Shown in pieces: positions 52,948 through 64,000 of a stretch of 64,000 nucleotides of DNA (position 1 is its first letter; every line of letters begins with the position of its first letter). A model generated the notes under the pieces. That model was not told where the DNA came from. It ran no database searches and worked only from the letters and a program-made list of their open reading frames with translations. The position numbers and the translations under genes were made by a program. This DNA comes from CAYOUV01 sp963790075 (GTDB lineage Bacteria > Chloroflexota > Anaerolineae > Anaerolineales > Villigracilaceae), in contig CAWBNG010000005.1 of assembly GCA_963790075.1 (NCBI GenBank), positions 124,001-188,000 of the forward strand. Direction: 5' to 3'.

Positions 52948-54390
52948 TTACTGAGAACCGACATCTGCGCTAGGAGCAAGTACCTGGATGCCGTAATATT
53001 TACTCATACAGAACGTTACCCAAAACTTTGGGTTGTCATTAGGCTCATTCAGTTGTGCCCAATTTAGTTTAGCGGGAATATGCACGTCAGTTTGCCCACT
53101 TCGTAAAGCTGATGCGATTAAGAGTTCCATATCATCCCATTTACTTGCATACTCTATGTGAACAGGAATAGAGGCAAAAAAATTTATACCACTGTTCCAT
53201 GCAGTAACAACTATCAAAAACGAAGTAATGACCAGCAGACCACGACGCAAGATAACGGGATAGTTTGCTCGGCGCTGTGTCAGCCAACTCCCAAGCATAT
53301 AGCCACCAAGCATACAGCTGGCAACGAGAAAAAAGACGGCAATAATTAGTGTCCGGCCCGGAGGTACATCGGACATGCCATAAGCAGACGGGGGAAAACA
53401 CCCAAAGGCAATAATAAAACCATTCAGGAAAATGCCTATCACCATCCAAAGACGAACAGTCAAATGGTCGTTATTCTGCCAACCAGCCCAAGTTGTCCCG
53501 AGGACCACAGACAATATCCCAGCGAGCTTTGTGGGGTTACCGAGAATATTCTTTAGGAATCCAAAATAGCCAACAACCGAAATGTCCAAAATGCCAAGAA
53601 GGTTTTGGGCTGGAGGAAAATTCGCTTGGCGTATGACGTTACCAGGCGAGGCAACCATTACAATTAATCCCAAAACGGCTCCTAATAATCCGGCTAATAG
53701 GAAATTAAACTCAGGAGTAGGATATTTTAGATACCCTGTCCAAAGCCCCAGAATAATTAACTCTATAAACAATACTAATTGCAGGGGGGTAAAAGTCTCA
53801 CTAAAACCGCTATTCAAGAAAATAAAGAAAAAACTGATAACATATCCCAGCCACAAGCATGTCGTGTTTCGAATTTTTAGTATAAAAATCTGATATACAG
53901 ATAGATATAGGGTAATTAACATCAAAGGGAAACTGTAAGCGCGCATTCCACCCCACCAGTGCAACGATTGAGGGATATTCGGGCTAAGCAGCAAAATTGA
54001 ATAAAGAGCAAAACTGCCCAAAGCAATTGAGGTGAAAACCCTTTTCGACCGCCCAAGATTGGTAGGCAATAGCTGAGCAACAGCCAAAATTGTTACTATG
54101 AGCCAAACTAATAAAAATACTGGAACTAAATAATACATTCTTGACGCGCCAATAATATTCAGCAAACTGTCAGCAATACTGGTGGAATATCCTCCGCTCC
54201 AATTACGGTACCAATACCATATTGAACGGGCAAAACCTAATCGACGAACAATATAAGCCGAACAATAATCGTCTGCCATCAACTTGGTAAAACTGCCCAA
54301 ATATCCATTGAGTGCTAGAACAACACTCGAAGGGATGGTTATTATTAACCACCCTAAAAAATATTCTCCTTTCAATGCAAAATCTTTCAT
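52948..54390 (-). CDS. Multi-pass membrane protein, DUF6056-type
   Basis: A 480-residue integral membrane protein with about ten helices. After helix 1 comes KLMADDYCSAYIVR, the acidic pair matching the first loop of the gene at 40477. SLHWWGGMRAYSFPLM is a conserved central segment and the end reads FWVTFCMSKYYGIQVL, like the other copy. It may be a polyprenyl-sugar transferase or ligase; not proven. ATG 54390 replaces a TTG four codons earlier. The 287 bp upstream hold only a bulged hairpin (54517-54553) and short imperfect repeats (54480-54500 and 54629-54650). Confidence 0.72.
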   Translation of the reverse strand: MKDFALKGEYFLGWLIITIPSSVVLALNGYLGSFTKLMADDYCSAYIVRRLGFARSIWYWYRNWSGGYSTSIADSLLNIIGASRMYYLVPVFLLVWLIVTILAVAQLLPTNLGRSKRVFTSIALGSFALYSILLLSPNIPQSLHWWGGMRAYSFPLMLITLYLSVYQIFILKIRNTTCLWLGYVISFFFIFLNSGFSETFTPLQLVLFIELIILGLWTGYLKYPTPEFNFLLAGLLGAVLGLIVMVASPGNVIRQANFPPAQNLLGILDISVVGYFGFLKNILGNPTKLAGILSVVLGTTWAGWQNNDHLTVRLWMVIGIFLNGFIIAFGCFPPSAYGMSDVPPGRTLIIAVFFLVASCMLGGYMLGSWLTQRRANYPVILRRGLLVITSFLIVVTAWNSGINFFASIPVHIEYASKWDDMELLIASALRSGQTDVHIPAKLNWAQLNEPNDNPKFWVTFCMSKYYGIQVLAPSADVGSQ

Positions 54391-55088
54391 AAACAAATCC
54401 AATAGCGAATAGAATTACTCATGAAAACTCGCCTGCTATCTTTGAGAGATTTTACCACTTACAGCATGATATTCCGTGTTGCTAAAATGGGTAATTCTTT
54501 GTTTCGGACACCATCCACCAAACCACCGAATCATGTATGAAGAGGTGGTTGGTCAGCATTGATTTACTCCTATTTATAAAAGGTTTGGACAAACCCATTC
54601 TATTTGAGAATCCGTTTCGATCAATTATTCCATTGCTAAAGTGGATAATGCTTCGATCAAGTGCATCCTCAAAAAGATCAATCAGAACCTTGAAAACTTA
54701 GATACGTTCTGCCGGTCAGCCATTCTTCGCTAATCTCGTTCAGGATGGCTGAAACCAATCGCAAACAAGCAGCCTGATTGGGAAAGATCGAAACGACGCG
54801 TGCCCGGCGGCGGACTTCGCGATGCAAGCGCTCCACGCCATTGGTGGTGCGAATGAGCCGCCGGTGAGCCCTTGGGAAGGAGAAGACCGTCATTCCTTCC
54901 GGGAGGTTCGCGGCCATCCAAGTCGCCAGGCGGGAAGCGCTCTTCTGGTATTTCTCCACCGCCTTGGCCAGATATGCATCGGCCGTAGCTCGGTCTGGAG
55001 CCTGGAAGATAGTGCGGATGTCCTCGGCTACTTCGGCTTGCATCTCCTTATGCGGCACATAAGCCTGCGCATTTTGTTGCAGATGGAA

Positions 55089-55149
55089 CCCTGGACTGTC
55101 CGTCCACCGTCCGTGCCGCGAGCACGTCGGTGCGAGACGGCAGGACAGG
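55089..55149 (-). repeat. 61-bp G+C-rich quasi-palindromic insertion in the IS256 transposase
   Basis: Lies exactly between the codons for CQ and FHL of a conserved motif. On the minus strand it begins CCTGTCC and ends GGACAGTCCAGGG. Inner pairs are GCCGTC with GACGG and GTGC with GCAC. Its dyad symmetry suggests a small palindromic mobile repeat. No other copy noticed in the window. Confidence 0.6.
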
Positions 55150-55757
55150 TTGGCACCTTTGCCATGGGATGCTCCCAAAGACAGCCTTGCGAGCCGCCTT
55201 GAGGCCTGCATGGTCGTCGCTGGTGATGAGCTGCAGGCCGCCCAGGCCGCGGGCCTTCAAGCTCTCCAGAAAAGCACGCCAATGCACTTCGTGCTCACTC
55301 AGAGAGACTGAAACGCCCAGGATCTCACTTTTCCCGTCCCGATTGACGCCCACAGCCGATAACACGGCCAGATCGCGCACCTGTCCATCTTCTCGGACCC
55401 GCTCGTAGTAAGCATCCATAAACAGATAGGGGTATTCTCCCAGCGGCCTGTTGCGCCATTTCTCCAGTTCATCGTCAAGCAACTTGGCCGCCTGGCTGAC
55501 CTGGGTGGACGATACGCTCACGCCGCACAACCGCTCGGTGATGGCTTTCACTTTGCGGGTCGAGACGCCTTGCACGTACATCTCAGCCAACGCCAGGGGC
55601 AGCGCCCGCTCACTGCGCAACCCTTTCTCCAGCGCCTCCGGGTAGAAATTACCTTCCCGCACCTGTGGGACTGAGAAAGTAATGTTCCCAACCCGCGTCC
55701 GGACCGTCTTGGGCTTGTATCCGTTGGCGTATGTTTCTCGCTCCGGTGTTCTTTGGT

Positions 55758-55777
55758 CGCGAAGCATGCCTACGGCG
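55758..55777 (-). repeat. 20-bp quasi-palindromic insertion in the IS256 transposase
   Basis: Minus strand CGCCGTAGGCATGCTTCGCG, with flanks forming TCGC and GCGA ends around a GCATGC core. Removing it restores KAAPYQRTPERE. It introduces an in-frame TAG. Confidence 0.5.
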
Positions 55778-56064
55778 AAGGTGCTGCTTTCAAATATTGT
55801 TGTCGCTCGGCCTGCATGGCTGCGTTCACGACGACCCGGATCAGTTCCGGTAGAACGTCAAATCCTTGCGTGCTGACCTGTTCTAATAGTTCAGCGGGTA
55901 GGGTAAAATCTTCTTGGTAGGTCATTGTGTGCTCCTTTTGGTGTGGTAACCGTGAGGATAACACTTGACCTACTTCCTTTTCAATTTTACAGAAAAAAGT
56001 TTACACTACTATAATTCTGCCCCCCATGTGTACTCGCTCGTAAAAATATGAATAAGTTTTAGAC

Positions 56065-56471
56065 CTACTGCAAGCACGGTAAATAGAATAATTTTTCCGG
56101 TTTTTGTATAGACAGCACACTAAAATAAATAGAAGCCCACAACACCGAATAGCTCAACCAAACCTCAAAATACGCAACCGCCATCGGCTGCATCGTAAAG
56201 CGAGGATATAAGGCAAAAATAGTGGCCGAAAAAATAGTTTCCGGTTTGCGATTAGGCCAAATTTGGTTTAAAACCAACCAAAAACAAACCACAGAAATCC
56301 AGCGCCAAAATAAACTATAGACATGCCAACTCAGGGGATTAACACCGAGTAAACGGAAGCTTATAATATAACTCCAAGTTACAGAGGGGTGGCCATCAAA
56401 ATAAAAATCCCAAAAAACGCAAGGGGGATTGTAAATTTGTAACAAGCTTTTAGTTTTGAAATGAAATTCAT
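56065..56471 (-). pseudogene. Membrane glycosyltransferase N-terminal remnant, truncated by IS256
   Basis: Two frames make the first 130 residues of a multi-helix membrane protein. ATG 56471 (after AGGTGG) encodes a hydrophobic start (FTIPLAFFGIFILM). A frame change near 56400-56430 joins it to YFDGHPSVTWSYIISFRLLGV and SVVCFWLVLNQIW with more helices, ending at 56065, 60 bp from the IS end. It resembles the N-terminal half of GT39/DUF6056-type transferases. The C-terminal half is not found on the far side of the IS. Confidence 0.6.
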
Positions 56472-56550
56472 ATTTTGTAAAAGACCACCTAACTCAGTGT
56501 ATTCCTACAAAGAAATCCGGCATCAGGTTTTGGATATCACAATCACTGAC

Positions 56551-58242
56551 TTACAAACTCAAGCCGTGTTTATCCTCGAGTAATTTGACCGCCCGCTCGA
56601 ACTCGGTTCTTTTTTGCTTCGCGTTCCAATCGAGCGCAACACCCAGGACCTCCGCCAGTTCCTTAATGCGGTCGTGGGTTAACCGACCGAGCATAGCCAG
56701 CATGGATCGCCGCAGCAGCAAATCATCCAGATGAACGATCTTTTCGTTGTGGGCCAGGAACCCGATCTCCCGCTGGCTGTAATCCGGCAAAGTCTTGAGC
56801 GATTGGTCCTCACCCTGGGAGATAAACAACGCCACTTGGTCCACACGCATGCCATACCGATCGAACAACTCAGAGAGACGCTCCAGTGAGAACCCGGTCC
56901 AGGCACGCAGGCCTTCGAGGGTCCGCTTATGATCCTCAGGGGATTTAGGGTAACCACGACCACCGCCGATTGGCAGCGCAGCGGTATCCTTCTGACGTGG
57001 CAGGTTAAGGAATTCAAGTGCTTTATCGGTAACCTGTTCGGAGAATGCACGGAAGGAAGTCCACTTGCCTCCCACCAGGGAATAGACCGGAAATTCCAGA
57101 CCAGTCCAAACTCCATCCACCACACGGATCTCGTGATCGCGGGTGATCTGCCCTGCGGTCTTCGCGTGACTGTAGGCCAGAGGACGGACCCCCGAGAAGC
57201 GGAAGACAATCTGATCGCGAGTCACTTCGATATCCGGGAAGACTCGCGCGACCAGCCCGAGGAAGTAATCCACTTCTTCTTCCGTGCAGCCCACATCGTC
57301 CGGATTCTCGACCGGGATGTCCGAGGTCCCGATCAGGACTTTATCGAACAAAGGAAAGATCAGCACGATGCGCCCGTCTTTGTTCTCAAAGAAGAATTCA
57401 TGATCGCCAATCGCCTGGCGCAGTTCCTGATGATCGAGCACCAGGTGCGAGCCTTTCGTGCCACCAATAAAATTCGTGGTCAAGCCCAGATCATGGTTAA
57501 TAAAATCGATCCATGGGCCGGCTGCATTGATCAACAAACGCGGCCGGACTTCAAAGGTCTCTCTACTCAATTCGTCACGCAGCCTCACTATATCCCTGCT
57601 ACTACCGACCAGGCTGGTGTAATTGAGCGAATGTGCATTCGGATTCTCTGCCTCCGCATCCAGCAAGAGTTCGACCGCCAGGCGTTCGGGACTGAGAATA
57701 GCACCGTCGTAATAAGTCGCGCTGCAAATAATCTCGCGACTGAGGCGCGGGTAACGTTCGAGCGTTTCTTTGCGCAAATGGAACTGGTGCCGCGGGACAG
57801 CACCTTGTTTCCCAGTGTAGGCATCATACAACATCAGGCCGGCCTGGATGACCACTGCACCTCGCTCGGAGGGACGATCGAGCAAGTTCAGGAACTTAAA
57901 CGGCGCATTGAACAACCCGGAAAACCACTTAAAAATCGGGATGGTAGTCGGCAGCGGGCGAACAAGATGCGGGGCGTTCTCGATCAGGCGATTGCGTTCC
58001 TGTACTGCTTCGCGCACCAAACGGAATTCACCATTCTCCAGGTACCGAATGCCCCCATGGGCCATATGCGATGAAGCCGCGCTCGCCCCCGAACAAAAAT
58101 CGGCACGCTCGACGAGCAGCACATCCACACCCTGGAGAGACAGGTCGCGGAAGGTGCCAATCCCGTTGATGCCGCCCCCAACAATCAAAACGCTGACGTC
58201 GGGATGGTCACGCAGGTGCTGCAGGGTTTCTTGACGATTCAT
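56551..58242 (-). CDS. glpD: Aerobic-type glycerol-3-phosphate dehydrogenase
   Basis: A 563-residue FAD flavoprotein oxidising sn-glycerol 3-phosphate to dihydroxyacetone phosphate and reducing quinone at the membrane. FAD motif VLIVGGGINGIGTFRD; then SHMAHGGIRYLENGEFRLV, NAAGPWIDFINHDLG, FFFENKDGRIVLIFPLFD and SGVRPLAYSH. The C-terminal helical domain (about 420-563) is present. It lies 108 bp downstream of glpK on the same strand, so the two form a glycerol-use unit. No glpF transporter is seen. Confidence 0.93.
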   Translation of the reverse strand: MNRQETLQHLRDHPDVSVLIVGGGINGIGTFRDLSLQGVDVLLVERADFCSGASAASSHMAHGGIRYLENGEFRLVREAVQERNRLIENAPHLVRPLPTTIPIFKWFSGLFNAPFKFLNLLDRPSERGAVVIQAGLMLYDAYTGKQGAVPRHQFHLRKETLERYPRLSREIICSATYYDGAILSPERLAVELLLDAEAENPNAHSLNYTSLVGSSRDIVRLRDELSRETFEVRPRLLINAAGPWIDFINHDLGLTTNFIGGTKGSHLVLDHQELRQAIGDHEFFFENKDGRIVLIFPLFDKVLIGTSDIPVENPDDVGCTEEEVDYFLGLVARVFPDIEVTRDQIVFRFSGVRPLAYSHAKTAGQITRDHEIRVVDGVWTGLEFPVYSLVGGKWTSFRAFSEQVTDKALEFLNLPRQKDTAALPIGGGRGYPKSPEDHKRTLEGLRAWTGFSLERLSELFDRYGMRVDQVALFISQGEDQSLKTLPDYSQREIGFLAHNEKIVHLDDLLLRRSMLAMLGRLTHDRIKELAEVLGVALDWNAKQKRTEFERAVKLLEDKHGLSL

Positions 58243-58350
58243 TGGGGCTCCGATAATAACAATATTCTCATTTTACAACGTCCTGCCATATTTACGCCAT
58301 TGCATAAATGTTAGCCGGAAAGAAAGCTGTTAAGGGTACAGAAATCAAAA

Positions 58351-59832
<1,482 letters not shown>

Positions 59833-59869
59833 TTTGCATCCTCCAGATATGCTTTATTTTATAATAAAA

Positions 59870-59903
59870 CTTTGAGGTTGTGCTGGTTGGCACAACCCCA
59901 AAG
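59870..59903 (-). terminator. Terminator of katG, just upstream of glpK
   Basis: 14-bp stem with one G-T pair (59870-59883 with 59890-59903), TTGGT-type loop, followed on the minus strand by TTTTATT, about 150 bp past katG. An A+T-rich TATAAAA further along may be the glpK -10 box. The rest of the 223-bp gap holds no gene. Confidence 0.7.
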
Positions 59904-60055
59904 TATATCTATCGGCTAGCTTTACTAACTTCAAGGCAATCAGCCAGCGTTAAAAACCTTCTGTCGAAGGGGTTGTTGAAAAATAACGCTCCGGTTGTTA
60001 GATGACCGTTTTTTCGCCACCTTGTCAGAATCCACCTAAGACCTTTATGTTACGT

Positions 60056-62260
<2,205 letters not shown>

Positions 62261-62360
62261 CACCGTTCTCCTTTCCTTTCAGATATGGATTTGTACAGCT
62301 AACATGTGTTTATATGAATTTTGTGGAACCATGCGCTACCGAAAAAGGACCAGTAAATTC

Positions 62361-62804
62361 CTACTCGCTCGTCTTTTGACAATCCGGGCATATTCCATAA
62401 AAGTCCAGTTGGTGCTTCAGAATTAGAAAACCAAAATTCTGTTCCACTTCTTGAAGGATGTTATTTACTGCGGAATCAAGCTCCCCATCCATAATCTTTT
62501 GGCATTTCATGCAGATCAAATGCGGATGGGGATAAGGCTTATTACCATCATAATGACTGTCATCACGCAATCCAATCTCAAGCACCTCGTCCAATTCTTT
62601 CAGAAGATCCAGCGTCTTATAAACAGTTGCCAGGCTCAAGGTGGGAAACTGGTCTTTGATCTGGGCATAAAGTTGGGAGGCGCTTGGATGCCCTTCACTG
62701 GCCACAATTAAGCGAATCAACTCCAGACGCTGTGGCGTTAAACGATAATTGCGCTCTTTCAATTTAGCAATCAAGTGCTCAAACCTGGTATCCGGATCGG
62801 TCAC
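62361..62804 (-). CDS. perR: Fur-family peroxide-responsive repressor
   Basis: A 147-residue Fur-family protein. DNA-binding helix HPSASQLYAQIKDQFPTLSLATVYKTL; metal site residues DDSHYDGN, HPHLIC; structural zinc pair CMKC and CPDC. An Asp follows the CxxC at KIMDG, as in PerR (Asp104 of B. subtilis), where Fur proteins usually carry Glu; hence the PerR call. GTG start with AAGGA. A near-consensus Fur/Per box overlaps its promoter. Flanked by katG and a peroxiredoxin, its expected targets. Confidence 0.88.
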   Translation of the reverse strand: MTDPDTRFEHLIAKLKERNYRLTPQRLELIRLIVASEGHPSASQLYAQIKDQFPTLSLATVYKTLDLLKELDEVLEIGLRDDSHYDGNKPYPHPHLICMKCQKIMDGELDSAVNNILQEVEQNFGFLILKHQLDFYGICPDCQKTSE

Positions 62805-62811
62805 AAATATC

Positions 62812-62854
62812 CTTAATGATAATCATTATTTATAAATAATTATTCCATATTATA
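62812..62854 (-). promoter_or_regulatory. Fur/Per box and -10 region of perR
   Basis: 62812-62830 matches the 19-bp Fur consensus GATAATGATAATCATTATC at 16 positions. It overlaps a perfect 16-bp palindrome, ATTATTTATAAATAAT, at 62825-62840. A minus-strand TATAAT at 62849-62854 lies just upstream, so repressor bound here would block the transcription start: likely autoregulation. Confidence 0.8.
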
Positions 62855-62891
62855 GCATAATTTCCTGCTATATTCCCAAAACAGCCTTAAA

Positions 62892-62925
62892 AGACAGAGA
62901 GCAGGCGAAGGCCTGCTCTCTGTCT
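62892..62925 (-). terminator. Terminator after the peroxiredoxin gene
   Basis: Perfect 15-bp stem (62892-62906 with 62911-62925) and GAAG loop; TTT follows on the minus strand. Ten bases past the peroxiredoxin stop. Confidence 0.85.
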
Positions 62926-62934
62926 ACAGCCGGG

Positions 62935-63651
62935 TTATTTTTCCATCCCTGGTTTCCATACCTTCCAGACATTGCCCACCAGGTCGGGTCCCGGCTTGAG
63001 GGTCAGTTCGCCGGGCTGCCAGCCAGCAGGTGTGGCTTCGGCACCCTTGGTAGCGCGCACGTGCTGAAAAGCCTGGATCTGGCGGATCGACTCGGCCAGA
63101 CGGCGACCCACCGGTGGGGTCATGACTTCCATTGCCTGGATCACACCATCCGGATCGATAATGAAGCGCCCACGCAGCTCGATGCCTTGATTCTCATCGT
63201 ATACACCGTACGCCCGGCCCAGATTTCCGGCCTGGTCCGAGGCCATATGGAAAGGCACGCCGCCCTCCACCATCTTAGTCAATTCGTTATCGTTCCACAT
63301 CTTGTGGACAAAGTGGCTGTCCACGCTGACGGAGATGACCTCCACGCCCAGCTTCTGCAGCTCGGGATATTTGTCAGCGACCGCTGACACTTCAGTCGCT
63401 CAGACAAAAGTGAAATCGCCCGGGTAGAAGCATAACAGCACCCACTTCCCCAGGAAATCCGAAAGCTTGACGGTCGTGAATTTTCCTTTGAAATATGCGG
63501 GGGCTTCGAAATCAGGGGCTTTCTGCCCAACACGAGCAGTCATCTTGTTCTCCTTTTTTGTATCCAAGGATTCGTTGGCCGGGGCTGCTGGCGCTGGCTC
63601 GCCCATCACGGCTCCAGTGGTACGCGCACATCCTTGTGGCTGGTCAGCCAT
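62935..63651 (-). CDS. prxU: Selenocysteine-containing peroxiredoxin (AhpC/Prx), in-frame TGA at the peroxidatic site
   Basis: One continuous frame of 238 residues if TGA at 63400-63402 is read as selenocysteine (position 84). The context GDFTFV-U-ATEVSAVADKYPELQ is the peroxidatic site that normally reads FTFVCxTE. Upstream is KAPDFEAPAYFKGKF; downstream GVYDENQGIELRGRFIIDPDG and TPAGWQPGELTLKPGPDLVG, all normal for a Prx. A hairpin with GGUC loop follows the TGA. Other cysteines are only Cys8 and Cys74; there is no C-terminal resolving cysteine. ATG 63651 (AAAGGAGG) is chosen; ATG 63543 (GGAG) would also work and keeps the core. It reduces peroxides. Confidence 0.87.
63372..63389 (-). promoter_or_regulatory. 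Putative bacterial SECIS element
   Basis: Minus-strand RNA UGUCAGC-GGUC-GCUGACA: perfect 7-bp stem and GGUC tetraloop. The loop starts 17 nt after the UGA. Bacterial SECIS hairpins lie inside the coding region just after the UGA and present a GGU-type loop to SelB. Confidence 0.72.
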
Positions 63652-63743
63652 AGATCCTCCTTTCGCAGGAATGCGGAATTCGTAATTAAATTATATACTA
63701 CGTCACAAATAAGTGACGGGGTATTAAGTCACCAATCGGGCCG

Positions 63744-64000
63744 CTATTCGACCCAATTCCGCGCACCGGACAAAAAAGATTTTCCGGGCATGGGCTTTTT
63801 CCCTGGCGGCTGAACCTCGTCCAGCACCAGCAATCCGTAAGAGGTGCCGACGGCAGGCAGCTTCTGGTAGATTTGCCGATGCCCCGGCTGCAACTCGACC
63901 TCAGTCGCGTGCGCCCGGTGGACCTTCAACATTTCTCCCGCCCATTCGAAATACGCACCCGGATTGGGATTGTAAGCGCGTACATATCGCGCCAGTCCTT
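63744..64000 (-). CDS. fmt: Methionyl-tRNA formyltransferase, C-terminal end (start beyond window)
   Basis: The last 85 codons of a protein that starts outside the window. The frame reads RYVRAYNPNPGAYFEW, then KVHRAHATEVE, GTSYGLLVLDEVQPPGKKPM, then FLSGARNWVE and the stop at 63744. This is the C-terminal OB-like domain of Fmt (compare the usual RAFNPWPGAW and EVQPAGKKPM), which formylates initiator Met-tRNA. The 92 bp between it and the peroxiredoxin start hold the latter's ribosome site and probably its promoter. Confidence 0.8.
   Translation of the reverse strand, partial: GLARYVRAYNPNPGAYFEWAGEMLKVHRAHATEVELQPGHRQIYQKLPAVGTSYGLLVLDEVQPPGKKPMPGKSFLSGARNWVE

Larger units (their letters stand above)
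54678..55925 (-). pseudogene. IS256-family transposase, disrupted by two short insertions
   Basis: A mutator-type (IS256) DDE transposase of about 400 codons. ATG 55925 (MTYQEDFTLPAELLEQV) has AAAGGAG. Motifs are FMDAYYERVREDG (first Asp), QLITSDDHAGLKAARKAV (second Asp) and TTNGVERLHREVRRRARV (Glu). The frame is broken twice: at 55758-55777 an extra 20 bp brings in a TAG, and at 55089-55149 an extra 61 bp separates PWQRCQ from FHLQQNAQAYV. Removing both restores one continuous protein, so the copy is inactive as it stands. Confidence 0.87.
54656..56005 (-). mobile_element. IS256-family insertion sequence, degenerate; ends approximate
   Basis: The transposase pseudogene lies inside a segment with matching sub-terminal inverted repeats: TCAAGTGCATCCTCA near 54660-54675 and TGAGGATAACACTTGA near 55951-55966. 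The right end probably extends to about 56005 (the stretch complementary to GTGTAAACTTTTTTCTG). I could not find the equivalent left terminal sequence, so the left end may be lost. The element ends the truncated glycosyltransferase gene at 56065-56471. Confidence 0.55.

Noticed and set aside
54480..54650. Imperfect direct repeats (TTGCTAAAATGGGTAATT and TTGCTAAAGTGGATAAT) as IS ends or attachment sites
   Set aside because: Only about 70-80 percent similar, no counterpart at the right end of the IS.
62935..63402. Reading the peroxiredoxin as a pseudogene or as two genes split by a stop
   Set aside because: The stop is TGA exactly at the catalytic cysteine, flanks are intact and in frame, and a SECIS-like hairpin follows. 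Selenocysteine is the better explanation.

Overview
The window reads as about 64 kb of a Chloroflexota chromosome, most likely an Anaerolineae-type lineage. This is inferred from gene content, not from a marker gene. The clues are a BTAD-ATPase-TPR regulator, many lipoproteins with Pro/Thr/Ser-rich linkers, Ycf48-like propeller lipoproteins, a TGS-uridine kinase, DUF6056-type membrane proteins, a ComB-family protein and a four-subunit 2-oxoacid:ferredoxin oxidoreductase. I saw no rRNA, tRNA or CRISPR array.

Layout. 1-4.2 kb: partial solute-binding lipoprotein and a large BTAD regulator. 4.4-5.1 kb: decayed IS30 end and RHS-like fragment. 5.1-7.2 kb: sulfurtransferase-SufE pair behind a textbook promoter, then a SlyD-like isomerase. 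7.2-12.4 kb: exported and membrane proteins, an ECF sigma/anti-sigma pair, a DinB-like protein and a frameshifted CBS protein. 12.4-17.2 kb: three surface lipoproteins (two are propeller paralogues) and a thiolase. 17.3-22.0 kb: peptide-type ABC transporter (dppA, dppB, dppC) and a lipoprotein. 22.5-25.3 kb: Vor/Kor oxidoreductase operon. 25.4-29.4 kb: membrane glycosyltransferase, acyltransferase, flippase-like protein. 29.4-33.5 kb: a tight five-gene cluster (zinc-less MDR dehydrogenase, ComB-like phosphatase, atypical pterin synthase, GT4 glycosyltransferase, methyltransferase) whose product I cannot name. 33.6-41.9 kb: mixed housekeeping and envelope genes (papain-like amidase, sugar epimerase, AAG, FabI, bactofilin, DegT aminotransferase, membrane proteins). 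42-47.5 kb: lipoprotein, TGS-uridine kinase, ketopantoate reductase, phosphatase, glycosyltransferase. 47.5-56.5 kb: visibly A+T-richer surface-sugar cluster with a damaged rmlB, ended by a broken IS256-family element. 56.5-59.8 kb: glpD and glpK. 60-63.7 kb: peroxide-defence block katG, perR and a peroxiredoxin. 63.7 kb to the end: C-terminus of fmt.

The strongest single observation is the peroxiredoxin at 62935-63651. An in-frame TGA sits exactly at the peroxidatic cysteine position, and a hairpin with a GGUC loop follows 17 nt later. This is the expected architecture of a bacterial selenocysteine peroxiredoxin, and a standard ORF caller would split it in two. It lies just upstream of perR, whose start region carries a near-consensus Fur/Per operator, and of katG.

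Several genes carry reading-frame breaks (CBS protein, comB-like, uridine kinase, rmlB, IS256 transposase). Either the assembly has residual indel errors or part of the accessory content is decaying; reads are needed to tell.
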